Shown: in pieces, positions 45,171 through 52,917 of the stretch
How positions within the stretch are numbered: the stretch's first letter is position 1
How the letters are laid out: the number at the start of each line of letters is the position of its first letter
Assembly (NCBI RefSeq): GCF_938041965.1
Contig: NZ_CALISE010000024.1
Span: forward strand, 1-52,917
Direction: 5' to 3'
Source of the DNA: an uncultured Mogibacterium sp.
GTDB taxonomy: Bacteria > Bacillota > Clostridia > Peptostreptococcales > Anaerovoracaceae
DNA length: 52,917 nt
The notes under the pieces: generated by a model
Database searches by the model: none
What the model saw: the letters and a program-made list of their open reading frames with translations, nothing else
What the model was told of the DNA's origin: nothing
Program-made: the position numbers and the translations under genes

Positions 45171-46610
45171 CTATTTCCAGAAATCCGTCTCGTCATGTAT
45201 ACCGATATCTGATGCGATAAAATGCGGATCAAGGCCAGCATGCTTTTGTTTCCTGTAGTCATTCAAGCATCTAACAGCAGTTCCACCTAGGAATAAAATT
45301 ACCGGCATGTTAGTAATGACCATAAATCCTTGTGCCATATCAGCCATATTCCATACGAGGTCAGCCTGTGACACAGCACCCACATATATCAGGACAATAG
45401 CAAGGCATCTAAATACAAGCGCTTCCTGTCTCTTGAGATTCCTCTTCAGTACAAATGCCAGGCAGCCTTCGCAATATGAGTAGTTTCCAATTAGCGTAGT
45501 AAAAGCAAAGAAGAACATCGATATAGCGATAAATATAGGTCCGAAATTGCCAAGCGTCGAATGAATAGCGGCTTGTACGTACCCCGCAGCATTTGCAGCA
45601 TCTCCATCAACGTATTTCTGAGGATCTACATCCGTAATTAAGCATAGGAATGCTGTTGTTGAACAGATAAGGAGCGTATCGATAAATACCGACAGCATCT
45701 GAACAAGTCCCTGCTTTACAGGGTGAGATACATCTGCTGTAGCGGCGGCATTAGGCGCAGATCCCATACCTGCTTCGTTAGAGTACAGTCCCCTCTTCAC
45801 ACCAAACATTATGCAAGATCCCGTGAACCCACCGAAGATTGCTTTGAAATCAAAAGCATTTGCAAAAATAAGCTGGAACATGTGAGGAACGTTCTTGATA
45901 TTCATGAGGATAACCACAAATGCAACACCCACATATATGATGCCCATTACAGGTACAAGTATCTTTGTTACATCTGATAACCTCTTTGCACCACCTATTA
46001 CAATCGCTCCAAACGCAATCGCAAGAATCACACCGATAACTTTTGGCGAATTCTGATTATAGAAACTAAAGGTGCTAAATGTTGACTGCAGATTATAAGC
46101 TGCTAGCATATTATAGCCGACTGCATATGTAAATATTATGATTATAGAGAAGAATATTCCGAGCGCCTTTCCGAGGCCTTTGAACCTAATCGCATCTCGC
46201 ATGTAATATGCCGGTCCGCCGTAGCTAGAGCCATCGCTGTTTTTCTTCTTGTAAATCTGAGCAAGTGTAGACTCAACAAAAGCCGAAGCTCCGCCAAAAA
46301 TAGCAGTAAGCCACATCCAGAAAATTGAACCAGCTCCGCCGAGGATAATAGCTGTGGCAACACCGATGATATTACCGGTACCTACTCTAGATGCAGTAGA
46401 AACCATTAACGCACCGAATGACGAAATACCGTTTTCACTCTTGGGTTTCTCAGACACAACTTTGATTGAGTCCTTGAACATGCTTATCTGCATGAATCTG
46501 GTGCGAATTGTAAAGTACAATCCACCAGCAAGTAGTAGCAGTGGCACAATCCAAGGCTTATATAGCACATCACTTATCATGAGCACTATATTGTTAATAG
46601 CATTTTCCAT
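45171..46610 (-). CDS. AGCS-family sodium/alanine (glycine) symporter
   Basis: The 479-residue membrane protein imports alanine or glycine with Na+. It has about 11 helices and the family signatures: GLYFTIRTRFMQI, a GTGNIIGVATAI substrate-binding region, GGPAYYMRD, and FGVKRGLYSNEAGMGSAPNAAATA. I start at 46610, where GGGAG precedes the ATG; a longer frame to 46706 has no such signal. It is monocistronic. No glycine-riboswitch sequence is visible upstream, but a terminator hairpin lies 69 nt before the start. Confidence 0.93.
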   Translation of the reverse strand: MENAINNIVLMISDVLYKPWIVPLLLLAGGLYFTIRTRFMQISMFKDSIKVVSEKPKSENGISSFGALMVSTASRVGTGNIIGVATAIILGGAGSIFWMWLTAIFGGASAFVESTLAQIYKKKNSDGSSYGGPAYYMRDAIRFKGLGKALGIFFSIIIIFTYAVGYNMLAAYNLQSTFSTFSFYNQNSPKVIGVILAIAFGAIVIGGAKRLSDVTKILVPVMGIIYVGVAFVVILMNIKNVPHMFQLIFANAFDFKAIFGGFTGSCIMFGVKRGLYSNEAGMGSAPNAAATADVSHPVKQGLVQMLSVFIDTLLICSTTAFLCLITDVDPQKYVDGDAANAAGYVQAAIHSTLGNFGPIFIAISMFFFAFTTLIGNYSYCEGCLAFVLKRNLKRQEALVFRCLAIVLIYVGAVSQADLVWNMADMAQGFMVITNMPVILFLGGTAVRCLNDYRKQKHAGLDPHFIASDIGIHDETDFWK

Positions 46611-46678
46611 ATTTTTTCTCCCTAATAATAAGTCCGCATAGTAGTAACGTATAAAGTAAAAGTATTTTAGTATAAAAA

Positions 46679-46714
46679 GTTGATGCACGATTCCCCTAAT
46701 AATCATGCATCAAC
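46679..46714 (-). terminator. Hairpin upstream of the symporter, downstream of the GIY-YIG gene
   Basis: On the minus strand GTTGATGCA pairs with TGCATCAAC around an 18-nt loop, followed by TTTTTATA. It should end the GIY-YIG transcript; it could also act as an attenuator for the symporter. Confidence 0.75.
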
Positions 46715-46786
46715 GCGAAAATTATACCACACTACAAATAATGTGTCTATTATTTGTATATTATTTTAAATGGCATTACTCTATGA

Positions 46787-47095
46787 TTATAGCTTGGTAA
46801 TTAGCTGTTCTTTAGCTTCCCTACTCATCTTTTTTATGTGCCATTCTCTGCTCATCGCTTCGCTCCTATTTTCAAACTCCTCGTAATACACTAAATCTAC
46901 CGGAACACGTGTACTAGTGTATTTTGCACCACTTCCACTATTGTGAGTATCAATTCTTTTAGCTAGATTTACCGTCCATCCCGTGTATAAACTACCATCA
47001 TCGCAAAGCAATATATATGTGTAGAAACCGTCTTTTTCAGGTGCTTTTAGCTTTTTAAACTTTTCTACATGTGAAGGTTTATAATTATTAATCAT
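46787..47095 (-). CDS. GIY-YIG domain protein (YhbQ/UPF0213 type)
   Basis: The short protein (about 102 residues) is a single GIY-YIG nuclease-fold domain: FYTYILLCDDGSLYTGWTVNLAKRI, then HNSGSGAKYTSTRVPVDLVYYEEF and ALSREW-like AMSREWHIKKMSREAKEQLI. Members bind or cut DNA, but the cellular role is unclear. The start is uncertain. ATG at 47095 lies just after the upstream stop codon; a GTG at 47107 would overlap the preceding gene by 8 nt. Neither has a strong ribosome-binding site, so coupling to the upstream gene is likely. Confidence 0.82.
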   Translation of the reverse strand: MINNYKPSHVEKFKKLKAPEKDGFYTYILLCDDGSLYTGWTVNLAKRIDTHNSGSGAKYTSTRVPVDLVYYEEFENRSEAMSREWHIKKMSREAKEQLITKL

Positions 47096-47099
47096 AAAA

Positions 47100-48026
47100 T
47101 TACCCACTAATCTTTTTCATCGCTGTTAGAACATCATCCATATGACCATGATTGCCACCTTTGTTATAGCAGCCCAATGTAATGACTATGTACTTTTTGC
47201 CATTCTTTTCCGCTAATACAGCGATGCTCTTGCCTGCTTCTTGTGTGTATCCAAACTTACCACCGAGAACTTTAAAATTCTTCCTCTTGTACTTATTAAA
47301 TGCTGAAATAACGTCATTAGATAATTTTATACCATCAGGGTGACGCTCAGTCTTTGTCGATACATAAGTCGGCATAGTGAAAATTTTGTAATAATCTTTA
47401 TCCGATAGCGACTCCTTGAGTAATTTCGCAACATCCGAAGCAGTCGAATACTCTCCTTTTTTATACACACCATCCGGTGTCTCGTAATGCGTATTGGAAA
47501 GTCCTATTACACTTGCTTCGTCATTCATCTCACTTACGAAATGGTTTATATTACCACCCATCATGATAGCAATCGAATTTGCGCACGCACCATCAGATCG
47601 CATAATCATCGCATAAAAGAGATCCCTTAAATCGGTGCTCTCATCCACATCATAACCCACCATAAACTCTTTTTGCCGCTTGACAATATTAACCGCTTCT
47701 TCACTCACTTGCCCGCTATCATCAAGGCCAAGACCCTTACTTCGCATAATTATGAGAGCTTTTCGGCAGGTCATCAGCTTAGTTAGAGATGCTATTGGCA
47801 GCTTCTTATTGCCGTTAACATCAATCGCTACTTTACCGTCAGTCAAGTTGTATACATATACACTTTTGCTATTATAGATATCTTTGCTTCTGCTCCGGCA
47901 CTCTCCAGTTCCTCTATCAGAGATAAAAAAACACATGAAAGAAACTATTGCAACCACAATGATTGCAATAGTTATCCAGATGTAAATTCTTTTTCTTTTA
48001 TTCTTATTCTCGCGTCTAGTTTCCAA
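47100..48026 (-). CDS. D-Ala-D-Ala carboxypeptidase-like protein (S11) with altered motifs
   Basis: The 308-residue protein has a membrane anchor at about residues 14-35 and an S11 serine-peptidase domain. The SxxK motif is intact (IASLTKLM, S80 and K83). The usual SxN reads S144-D-G and the usual KTG reads KFG in GGKFGYTQEAGKS, so two of three active-site motifs deviate. It could be a carboxypeptidase with changed specificity or an inactive relative. The start is TTG with AGAAGG just upstream. It precedes the GIY-YIG gene. Confidence 0.8.
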   Translation of the reverse strand: METRRENKNKRKRIYIWITIAIIVVAIVSFMCFFISDRGTGECRSRSKDIYNSKSVYVYNLTDGKVAIDVNGNKKLPIASLTKLMTCRKALIIMRSKGLGLDDSGQVSEEAVNIVKRQKEFMVGYDVDESTDLRDLFYAMIMRSDGACANSIAIMMGGNINHFVSEMNDEASVIGLSNTHYETPDGVYKKGEYSTASDVAKLLKESLSDKDYYKIFTMPTYVSTKTERHPDGIKLSNDVISAFNKYKRKNFKVLGGKFGYTQEAGKSIAVLAEKNGKKYIVITLGCYNKGGNHGHMDDVLTAMKKISG

Positions 48027-48100
48027 TATACCTTCTTACTAAAATTCTTACAGAAAGCATGATGCTAATTCAAACCAACTTCCGAGATGGCTAAATGCTT

Positions 48101-49252
48101 TTATAGCATCTCTAGAAAAGCAGTAATTCTAGTATTAAGCTGCCCGACATCTGCCTTAGAATAATCCGTTTCTACGCTCAGGTACGGAATCCCCTTCTCC
48201 TCTGTTACGAATTTTCCTATCGATTTAGATTCAATATTATATGTCAGACAGGCCGTAAGCGACATATCCACTACTCCATCTACATTATATTGATCGATTA
48301 GTCTCCCTAGCAGTTCATACCTATTCTCATTTGGAGTCATCACTGAACATCCAATCTTAAGGTATCTATCTGCTATCGCTCCTATTATATCATCAGCCTC
48401 TGCATCCACAAGTCTATCAAAATTCTTGTACCCAGAACAATTCTCGTAACATACAACAACGCCACCATTATTTTCTATGGCATTCACAACCTTCATGGTT
48501 CCACTACCCATCGGACATCCTGTTATTAAAATTCTAGAACGCTTATCTAACATATTGCCATGATTGTATTCATCTTCTATTCGATTAGTCAGGGCATTAA
48601 GTGATCCGATAAGTTCTTCTTTATCGAATTTAAAGGTGCTGCCATATACAGCATTGAATAGATTTTCTCCTGTAATAGGTGCCGGATCATGTATCATCAC
48701 TTCAGAGATCTTTCTCTGTGCATCTCTCTCCCTATTCTTGAGACTTGCAGCATCTCGAAGCTTATCTTCTGTAATTTCAACACCAAACTTTTCTTCCAAA
48801 TACTTGATAAACTTAACTACTTCTGCACGCCACAGCTTCCTACCTTCTTCGTCCTGACTATTAGGAAGATTCATTAGGTAAAGTTCCTTAAAATCAGACA
48901 TGAGCTCGTACATTTTCTTCTTACCATCGCAAGTCGTTTCACCTACAACTACGTCGGAAAAATGGAAGTAAGGACACTTATCAGATTTTGCAAACCCGTA
49001 ACTGGCCTTAATCAGCGGACATAGGTTGGCAGGTAAATCTTTTTCGGCCTCAGGAATAGCTTCATCCGACATAGAACATAGGCCTATAGGCGCTGCCCCT
49101 GCTGCCATAGCAACTTCCTGCGGAAAATAGGTGCAGTATGCACCTATAACCGGTGTGCCCGACTCCTTGATTTCTTTAACGCTTAAGAATGAGTTCCTCC
49201 TCTGTTCAGAGAACTCCTCAAATACCTCCGGTAATTCCTTAATAATTTCCAT
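48101..49252 (-). CDS. Double-cubane-cluster/2-hydroxyacyl-CoA dehydratase-like protein
   Basis: The 383-residue protein matches the HgdB/BcrB family, closest to the single-subunit double-cubane-cluster proteins. Cysteine-bearing motifs are GAYCTYFPQEVAMAAGAAPIG, ANLCPLIKASYGF, ETTCDGKKKMYEL, TGCPMGSGTMK, YENCSGYKNF and SLTACLTYN. Such proteins carry an Fe-S cluster and perform low-potential reductions when energised by an ATP-dependent activase. No activase gene is adjacent. GGAGAG precedes the ATG. The cofactor suggests strictly anaerobic metabolism; the substrate is unknown. Confidence 0.85.
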   Translation of the reverse strand: MEIIKELPEVFEEFSEQRRNSFLSVKEIKESGTPVIGAYCTYFPQEVAMAAGAAPIGLCSMSDEAIPEAEKDLPANLCPLIKASYGFAKSDKCPYFHFSDVVVGETTCDGKKKMYELMSDFKELYLMNLPNSQDEEGRKLWRAEVVKFIKYLEEKFGVEITEDKLRDAASLKNRERDAQRKISEVMIHDPAPITGENLFNAVYGSTFKFDKEELIGSLNALTNRIEDEYNHGNMLDKRSRILITGCPMGSGTMKVVNAIENNGGVVVCYENCSGYKNFDRLVDAEADDIIGAIADRYLKIGCSVMTPNENRYELLGRLIDQYNVDGVVDMSLTACLTYNIESKSIGKFVTEEKGIPYLSVETDYSKADVGQLNTRITAFLEML

Positions 49253-49600
49253 ATCTGCTCTCCACCTACTCTTTAAGTATCAAAATTCGTGCTGCATGCG
49301 ATAAATCATTGTACTAGCACTAATACACTTTAAAAAATAATTATACCAGTTCACTTTAGAGGATTTTACACCTGTCCATGCATAAATTCAATCTCATAAA
49401 TGCGCATTTTACAGCACTTTGAGGATTATAAGCCTTTTTTATATCACCAGTTATTATTTTTTATTTTTCAATAATTAGTATCAAAACACACCATTATTAA
49501 GTATTTATTAAATTGTGCACAATCTACTATGAAGTGTAGTATTTACATGCTATATTTACAGATAATAAATGTACTCATTACGCGATTAGGAGAATTTATA
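49253..49600. other. Divergent intergenic region
   Basis: AT-rich gap between the double-cubane gene and the TraX-like gene. On the minus strand TGG-TATAAT (49340-49345) is a possible extended -10 for the former, with a leader of about 80 nt. I see no riboswitch and no ORF. Confidence 0.45.
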
Positions 49601-50317
49601 ATGGACAGTACAAAACTAAATAAGCTGAAAGTCTTGTCTGGTGCGCAGCTCAAATATATAGCTTTTCTCTCAATGCTGATAGATCATACAAATAAAGCAC
49701 TTATATACCCGAATCTTACGGGAGGGAAACTAAATATTTTAAGCGATGTATTTGATATACTCGGCAGAATTGCCTTCCCAATATTTGCCTTTCTACTTGT
49801 AGAAGGTTATTTCAAAACACGAAATAAATGGCGTTACCTCGGAACACTCCTATTGTTTGGGGCTATTTCAGAGGTGCCATTCGACATGTTTACAAGCGCA
49901 GAATTTTACGAAAAGAACTGGAGCAACGTAATGTTTACGCTTGCACTCATGCTTATAACAATCTGGATTATAGATATACTTAAGGAAAAGATGAAGTCTT
50001 TACATATGTTTTTTTGGTACCTCGCGTCTTCCTTCGTCCTACTAGCCGGCATTGCTCTCTCCTTGTACTTTAGTGTCGACTATGACTACCATGGAATCCT
50101 GATTGCATACTTTTTCTATTTATTCCACGGGAGAGAGTTACTGGCAATTCCATTCTGTTTTGTTTCGATGATCAAGGAACCATGGGCACTACTTGGGTAT
50201 GGATTCGTTCTCACTTACGACGGAAAGCGCGGAAAGCAGTATAAGCTTTTGAACTATTTATTCTATCCTGTACACCTACTAATACTGGGAATAATTAGAA
50301 TGAAATTGGGAATCTAA
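49601..50317 (+). CDS. TraX-like integral membrane protein
   Basis: The 238-residue protein has about seven membrane helices and belongs to the TraX family. The hallmark opening is LSGAQLKYIAFLSMLIDHTNKALIYP, with IGRIAFPIFAFLLVEGYFKT-like RIAFPIFAFLLVEGYFKTRN, SEVPFDMF and the C-terminal FYPVHLLILGIIRM. F-plasmid TraX acetylates pilin; the chromosomal Bacillota members are thought to be acyltransferases of unknown substrate. AGGAG lies before ATG 49601; an ATG 24 codons upstream has no site. No conjugation genes are nearby. Confidence 0.82.
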   Translation: MDSTKLNKLKVLSGAQLKYIAFLSMLIDHTNKALIYPNLTGGKLNILSDVFDILGRIAFPIFAFLLVEGYFKTRNKWRYLGTLLLFGAISEVPFDMFTSAEFYEKNWSNVMFTLALMLITIWIIDILKEKMKSLHMFFWYLASSFVLLAGIALSLYFSVDYDYHGILIAYFFYLFHGRELLAIPFCFVSMIKEPWALLGYGFVLTYDGKRGKQYKLLNYLFYPVHLLILGIIRMKLGI

Positions 50318-50408
50318 ATTTTATTCTAGTGCTTAATTTGAGCAATATAAAAATACATGATGCACAACCATCCAGAACATGACATCTTAATACAAAAATA
50401 AAATGCTA

Positions 50409-50437
50409 AAGGCCTGATTCTATGAATCAGACCTTTT
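50409..50437 (+). terminator. Terminator of the TraX-like gene
   Basis: CTGATTC/GAATCAG and the flanking AGG/CCT form a stem with a 3-nt loop, followed by TTTTT. Confidence 0.82.
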
Positions 50438-50736
50438 TGCATGTACGAAATATGGAGTTAGGAATATTTCGACCAGTGTTAATATGTGGCCAGCACCCAT
50501 TAGATTGGGGCGCATGCCTTTGAAGCGATGTCCTAGCTGCAATATTCTAATGGATATCGCTATTACTCTACCTATCTTATGTAAATTAATTCTATGGTAT
50601 GGAATTATTCTAGTGTCAAGTGATTATTTGTATTTTTTATGCTACTTATCGCAAAAAAAATTATATTTTTTGCAGTTTTGAAACGTCATATTCAAATAAA
50701 TATTTGGATATGATAAATAAAATATTTGGATATTGA

Positions 50737-50762
50737 AAAACCTTGGATTACACCAAGGTTTT
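50737..50762 (-). terminator. Terminator of the MerR gene
   Basis: AAAACCTTGG and CCAAGGTTTT form a perfect 10-bp stem with a 6-nt loop. It ends in a T-run on the minus strand, directly after the MerR gene. Confidence 0.85.
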
Positions 50763-50787
50763 CCATATCACTACAATCTGTTTTTAT

Positions 50788-51588
50788 CTAGCCTATCTTT
50801 ATCTGAAGTTCTATTACCACGTGGAGTTCTCCTGCTCTTTTAAATCTGCTTGCAATAATACCTCTTACCGGATTTATTGCAATCTTTTCACCGTAGCGAT
50901 CATAGGCGTTCTTGCGGAACCTATCGATTGCCGACATATCAAACTTTTTAACACATCCAATATTTTCAAGTGAACACAGGTACATTCCCTCTGGCTCATA
51001 CTCGCATCCATGAGGCAAATCTATAGATAGCTCATCTATATAGTTTTTTGATATATCTGCAAACCACGACTGCTTATCATCGATGGAAGTAAATCCATAA
51101 TCCACAAATGGATTTACGTAATCTGAGAACAATACATCACTGATTGATGCATCAAGTTCTATGGACCCAAATTCCCCACCAATACTATCCACAACGTGGT
51201 ACCTGTAGCGACCAGGCATACTCTTTGTCCAATAACTACCTATGCTTTGATTGCTCGCTTCATATCTAGCTTTGAGTTCTTCTATGCGTTTTAAAAGCGT
51301 GGTGCCAAAGCTTAATTCACCCTTAAGTTCATTATAATATCTATCCAGATAACACGACATATTGTGTTTATAATCACCCTGCCGCATCGCCTCGATTTCT
51401 CTAATGCTCAGATTAAGATTTTTGTGCTGAATTGTATCAAGCAGCTCAAAAACCGCCATATTGTCATAGGTGCGGTAATTGTTGCTTTCATTGCGCTCCG
51501 AGGCAATCACACCTCTCTTCTCATAGTAGCGAATCATATCTCTGGATAAGTTCAAGAAATTAGCTACTTCTCCGATCGTGTACTTCAT
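50788..51588 (-). CDS. MerR-family transcriptional regulator
   Basis: The 266-residue protein begins with a MerR winged-helix domain (KYTIGEVANFLNLSRDMIRYYEKRGVI, NNYRTYDNMAVFELLD), then a dimerisation helix. The C-terminal effector domain of about 140 residues has three cysteines spaced as HGCEYEPEGMYLCSLENIGCVKK. I cannot name the ligand; the domain may bind small molecules as in multidrug MerR proteins. GGTGGAG precedes the ATG. A TATAAT at 51616-51621 with CTATA/TATAG symmetry just upstream may be its own promoter and operator. No obvious target gene is adjacent. Confidence 0.85.
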   Translation of the reverse strand: MKYTIGEVANFLNLSRDMIRYYEKRGVIASERNESNNYRTYDNMAVFELLDTIQHKNLNLSIREIEAMRQGDYKHNMSCYLDRYYNELKGELSFGTTLLKRIEELKARYEASNQSIGSYWTKSMPGRYRYHVVDSIGGEFGSIELDASISDVLFSDYVNPFVDYGFTSIDDKQSWFADISKNYIDELSIDLPHGCEYEPEGMYLCSLENIGCVKKFDMSAIDRFRKNAYDRYGEKIAINPVRGIIASRFKRAGELHVVIELQIKIG

Positions 51589-52014
51589 ATCTCCACCCTA
51601 TTAACCTTTGGCATGATTATATAGTATAGAGGGTAGTTCGATGTGAATTGTTTTTATTATGTGCAAGGCATCATTATTTTCAGAGTTAGGAATATCTACG
51701 AGCGATTTACTTAAGTGTCTAAATATAAGTCGACCAACTTTACAAAAGAGGCTGACAGTTATTGATAAACAACAACTATTAATCAATATAAATCATAACC
51801 CTCATAAATTCTATAAACTAAACTGAACTTGGATGTTGTAAATAAAAAACAGATGATAATCAAACGGACCCCCTTCGGGGTCCTATTAATCATTTAAAGC
51901 TTACAGCACTAACTATGTATTATACATTGCCACAAACTATAATATTCGGATTATGACACAGAGCTTGGTGCAACCTTTTAACCTGGCATTATCGTTGTTA
52001 TAAGATTATTTTAA
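51589..52014. other. Intergenic region upstream of the MerR gene
   Basis: No supported gene. It holds the possible MerR promoter (51616-51621) and the hairpin at 51866-51883. Confidence 0.45.
51866..51883 (-). terminator. GC-rich hairpin downstream of the VOC gene
   Basis: GGACCCC and GGGGTCC form a 7-bp stem with a CTTC loop about 130 nt after the VOC stop codon. The U-tract is poor on both strands. Confidence 0.5.
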
Positions 52015-52374
52015 TTATTTTGACGGTATAATCTCAATCCAATATCCATCTGGATCTTCGATGAAATATATCCCCATCCCCTCATTAACAAAGACAATGC
52101 AATCTAACTCCTCATGAAGTTTAACAGAAGCTTCGATATCATCAGTAGTCATTGCAAGATGATACTCGAGTTCTCCTAGTTCATATGGCTCCTTGCGGTC
52201 GTGTAAATACGTGAGTTCCAGCTGAAAATCGGTTTTACCATCACCAAGATAAACTAAAGTAAAGTTGTCGCCATGGTTTTCTCTAACTGGCTTTAGTCCA
52301 AGCGCCTTATCGTAAAACTCAAGGCTACGATCTAAATCTAGGACGTTGAAGTTAAAATGATTAAAAGTAAACAT
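52015..52374 (-). CDS. VOC-family protein, lactoylglutathione lyase-like
   Basis: The 119-residue protein is a complete glyoxalase/VOC domain with the four expected metal-ligand positions: H6 in FNHFNFNV, E53 in FQLELTYL, H72 in YHLAMTTDD and E114 in GYWIEIIP. The spacing resembles glyoxalase I, which isomerises hemithioacetals of methylglyoxal. The thiol cofactor cannot be inferred. I start at 52374 because AAGGAG lies 5-6 nt upstream; a longer frame to 52563 has no start signal. Confidence 0.85.
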   Translation of the reverse strand: MFTFNHFNFNVLDLDRSLEFYDKALGLKPVRENHGDNFTLVYLGDGKTDFQLELTYLHDRKEPYELGELEYHLAMTTDDIEASVKLHEELDCIVFVNEGMGIYFIEDPDGYWIEIIPSK

Positions 52375-52607
52375 GTTTTCTCCTTTAAATCGAACAGAAT
52401 ATAAAATCAATTGTATTAGCGATTCCCTAGAGCATCTTTTAAACGAGGAATTCATTCGATACCATTTGAATTTGATTAAGTTAATTCGATTTCTTTCATA
52501 CTTTGATATATTTTTCTGTATTATATCATACAATAATATGTATCGATGATTATCTATAAACACTTCAGCAATATTAATGTACTAATAATATAATCTAATG
52601 TATTCTA
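52375..52607. other. Intergenic region upstream of the VOC gene
   Basis: Extremely AT-rich stretch. A TATAAT-like -10 is present on the minus strand at about 52523-52528 without a clear -35. No other feature is seen. Confidence 0.3.
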
Positions 52608-52636
52608 TTGACGTTTTGCTATATTTATTATTTAAT
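52608..52636 (+). promoter_or_regulatory. Promoter of candidate small RNA 2
   Basis: TTGACG and TTTAAT are 17 nt apart, followed directly by the structured unit at 52642-52713. Confidence 0.6.
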
Positions 52637-52641
52637 TAAAA

Positions 52642-52713
52642 CACCATCTTTTAAAGATGGGCATAACCAGGTGCGTGCTTCCCCTAAGTGAGGTGGGCAC
52701 CTTGTTTTTATTT
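52642..52713 (+). ncRNA. Candidate small RNA 2 with a UUCCCC-bearing loop
   Basis: The predicted transcript is about 70 nt. Its 5' hairpin is CCATCT/AGATGG (52644-52660). A short linker follows, then a 3' hairpin AGGTGC/GCACCT (52669-52674 with 52697-52702). That hairpin's loop contains CTTCCCCTAAGTGAGG, and TTGTTTTTATTT follows as terminator tail. No ORF is present. I do not recognise a named family. Layout and the C-rich loop resemble candidate small RNA 1. Confidence 0.55.
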
Positions 52714-52802
52714 GATAATCTGCATCCTACTTGCTTTATAAGCATGTATAACTCGTACATAAAACTTAAACAACCATTAAAAAGTCAATGTTTCTAATCA
52801 TT

Positions 52803-52917
52803 TTGGCGGACACGGGAACCCGTGGCTTCTCGCCCCATACTTGCTACATAAAAAACCATCCGCGCGTCGAACGCGTGGTTGTTAAGTAGGCGGGCAAAGC
52901 CCTCTGCTCCTCGCGGA
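52803..52917. other. GC-rich structured segment cut by the window edge
   Basis: Several tight hairpins follow each other: CACGGG/CCCGTG, CGCGT/ACGCG and GGGC-AAA-GCCC. The G+C content is far above the neighbouring DNA and no reading frame is evident. It may be part of a structured RNA gene or of a palindromic mobile element, comparable in style to the block at 19390-19525. It runs off the right edge. Confidence 0.45.

Larger units (their letters stand above)
50318..50787. other. Intergenic region between the TraX-like and MerR genes
   Basis: It contains the two terminators listed separately and an imperfect palindrome at 50687-50712 (CATATTCAAATA/TATTTGGATATG, 12 bp with one T-G pair). TATTTGGATAT is repeated once more at about 50723-50733. 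No supported gene is present. Confidence 0.5.

Noticed and set aside
46611..46786. Glycine riboswitch upstream of the AGCS symporter
   Set aside because: I looked for the conserved aptamer core sequences and did not find them; only a simple hairpin is present.
50484..50681. 65-residue plus-strand ORF after the TraX-like gene
   Set aside because: It has no ribosome-binding site and no recognisable family, and lies in a low-complexity AT-rich gap.
51601..51786. 61-residue minus-strand ORF upstream of the MerR gene
   Set aside because: No start signal. It overlaps the likely MerR promoter region and shows no family pattern.

Overview
This window is AT-rich chromosomal DNA from a Bacillota bacterium, most likely a member of Clostridia. 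The support is strong AGGAGG-type ribosome-binding sites, frequent TTG/GTG starts, tRNA genes with encoded CCA ends, and Bacillota gene orders: purR next to the murC-glmU-prs-pth-mfd-SpoVB/MurJ-like-hup-rqcP block, and a dcw (division and cell wall) cluster. A peptostreptococcal/Mogibacterium-like relative is my best guess, but it is inference only. I see no phage, CRISPR array, antibiotic-resistance gene or complete insertion sequence. It reads as core chromosome with small accessory patches.

Layout. (1) 1-1209: an orphan LytTR DNA-binding protein beside a MITE-like inverted repeat. (2) 1210-12045, minus strand: murC, a GlmU reduced to its acetyltransferase half, prs, pth, mfd, a MurJ/SpoVB-type flippase, hup, an unknown membrane protein and rqcP. 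The divergent purR starts at 12196. (3) 13-18 kb: a PHP-domain phosphoesterase, an L,D-transpeptidase, a six-gene tRNA operon (Met, Val, Asp, His, Gln, Cys), lgt and ychF. (4) 18.06-21.3 kb: a possible IS3-type end, a candidate small RNA, a YprB-like exonuclease gene carrying a GC-rich triple-hairpin insert, an ankyrin-repeat protein and a three-gene tRNA operon (Asn, Leu, fMet). (5) 21.4-43.5 kb, minus strand: the dcw cluster mraZ-rsmH-ftsL-pbp-murF-mraY-murD-ftsW-murG-ftsQ-ftsZ. It continues into an rRNA/tRNA methyltransferase, zapA, mutS2, tudS, argS, a degenerate radical-SAM protein, a TPR protein and a YwaF-like membrane protein. (6) 43.6-49.3 kb, minus strand: an acyl-ACP thioesterase with an SDR pseudoenzyme, a Na+/alanine symporter, a D,D-carboxypeptidase-like protein, a GIY-YIG protein and a double-cubane-cluster protein. 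(7) 49.6-52.9 kb: a TraX-like membrane protein, a MerR regulator, a VOC-family protein, a second candidate small RNA and a GC-rich structured tail cut by the window edge.

Most genes serve envelope growth. Lgt makes lipoproteins. MurC/D/F, MraY and MurG build lipid II. The MurJ-like protein probably flips it. FtsW with the PASTA-domain PBP polymerises and cross-links it under FtsZ/ZapA/FtsQ/FtsL control, and the L,D-transpeptidase and carboxypeptidase-like protein act on the finished wall. Three TGG repeats spaced exactly 10 nt apart lie over the mraZ promoter and match an MraZ operator.

The most interesting points are: two promoter-to-terminator units without ORFs whose loops carry UCCC motifs; a radical-SAM protein that has lost two of its three cluster cysteines; an SDR that has lost its catalytic residues; a standalone GlmU acetyltransferase; the GC-rich hairpin block inside an exonuclease gene; and the inverted-repeat element at the left edge.
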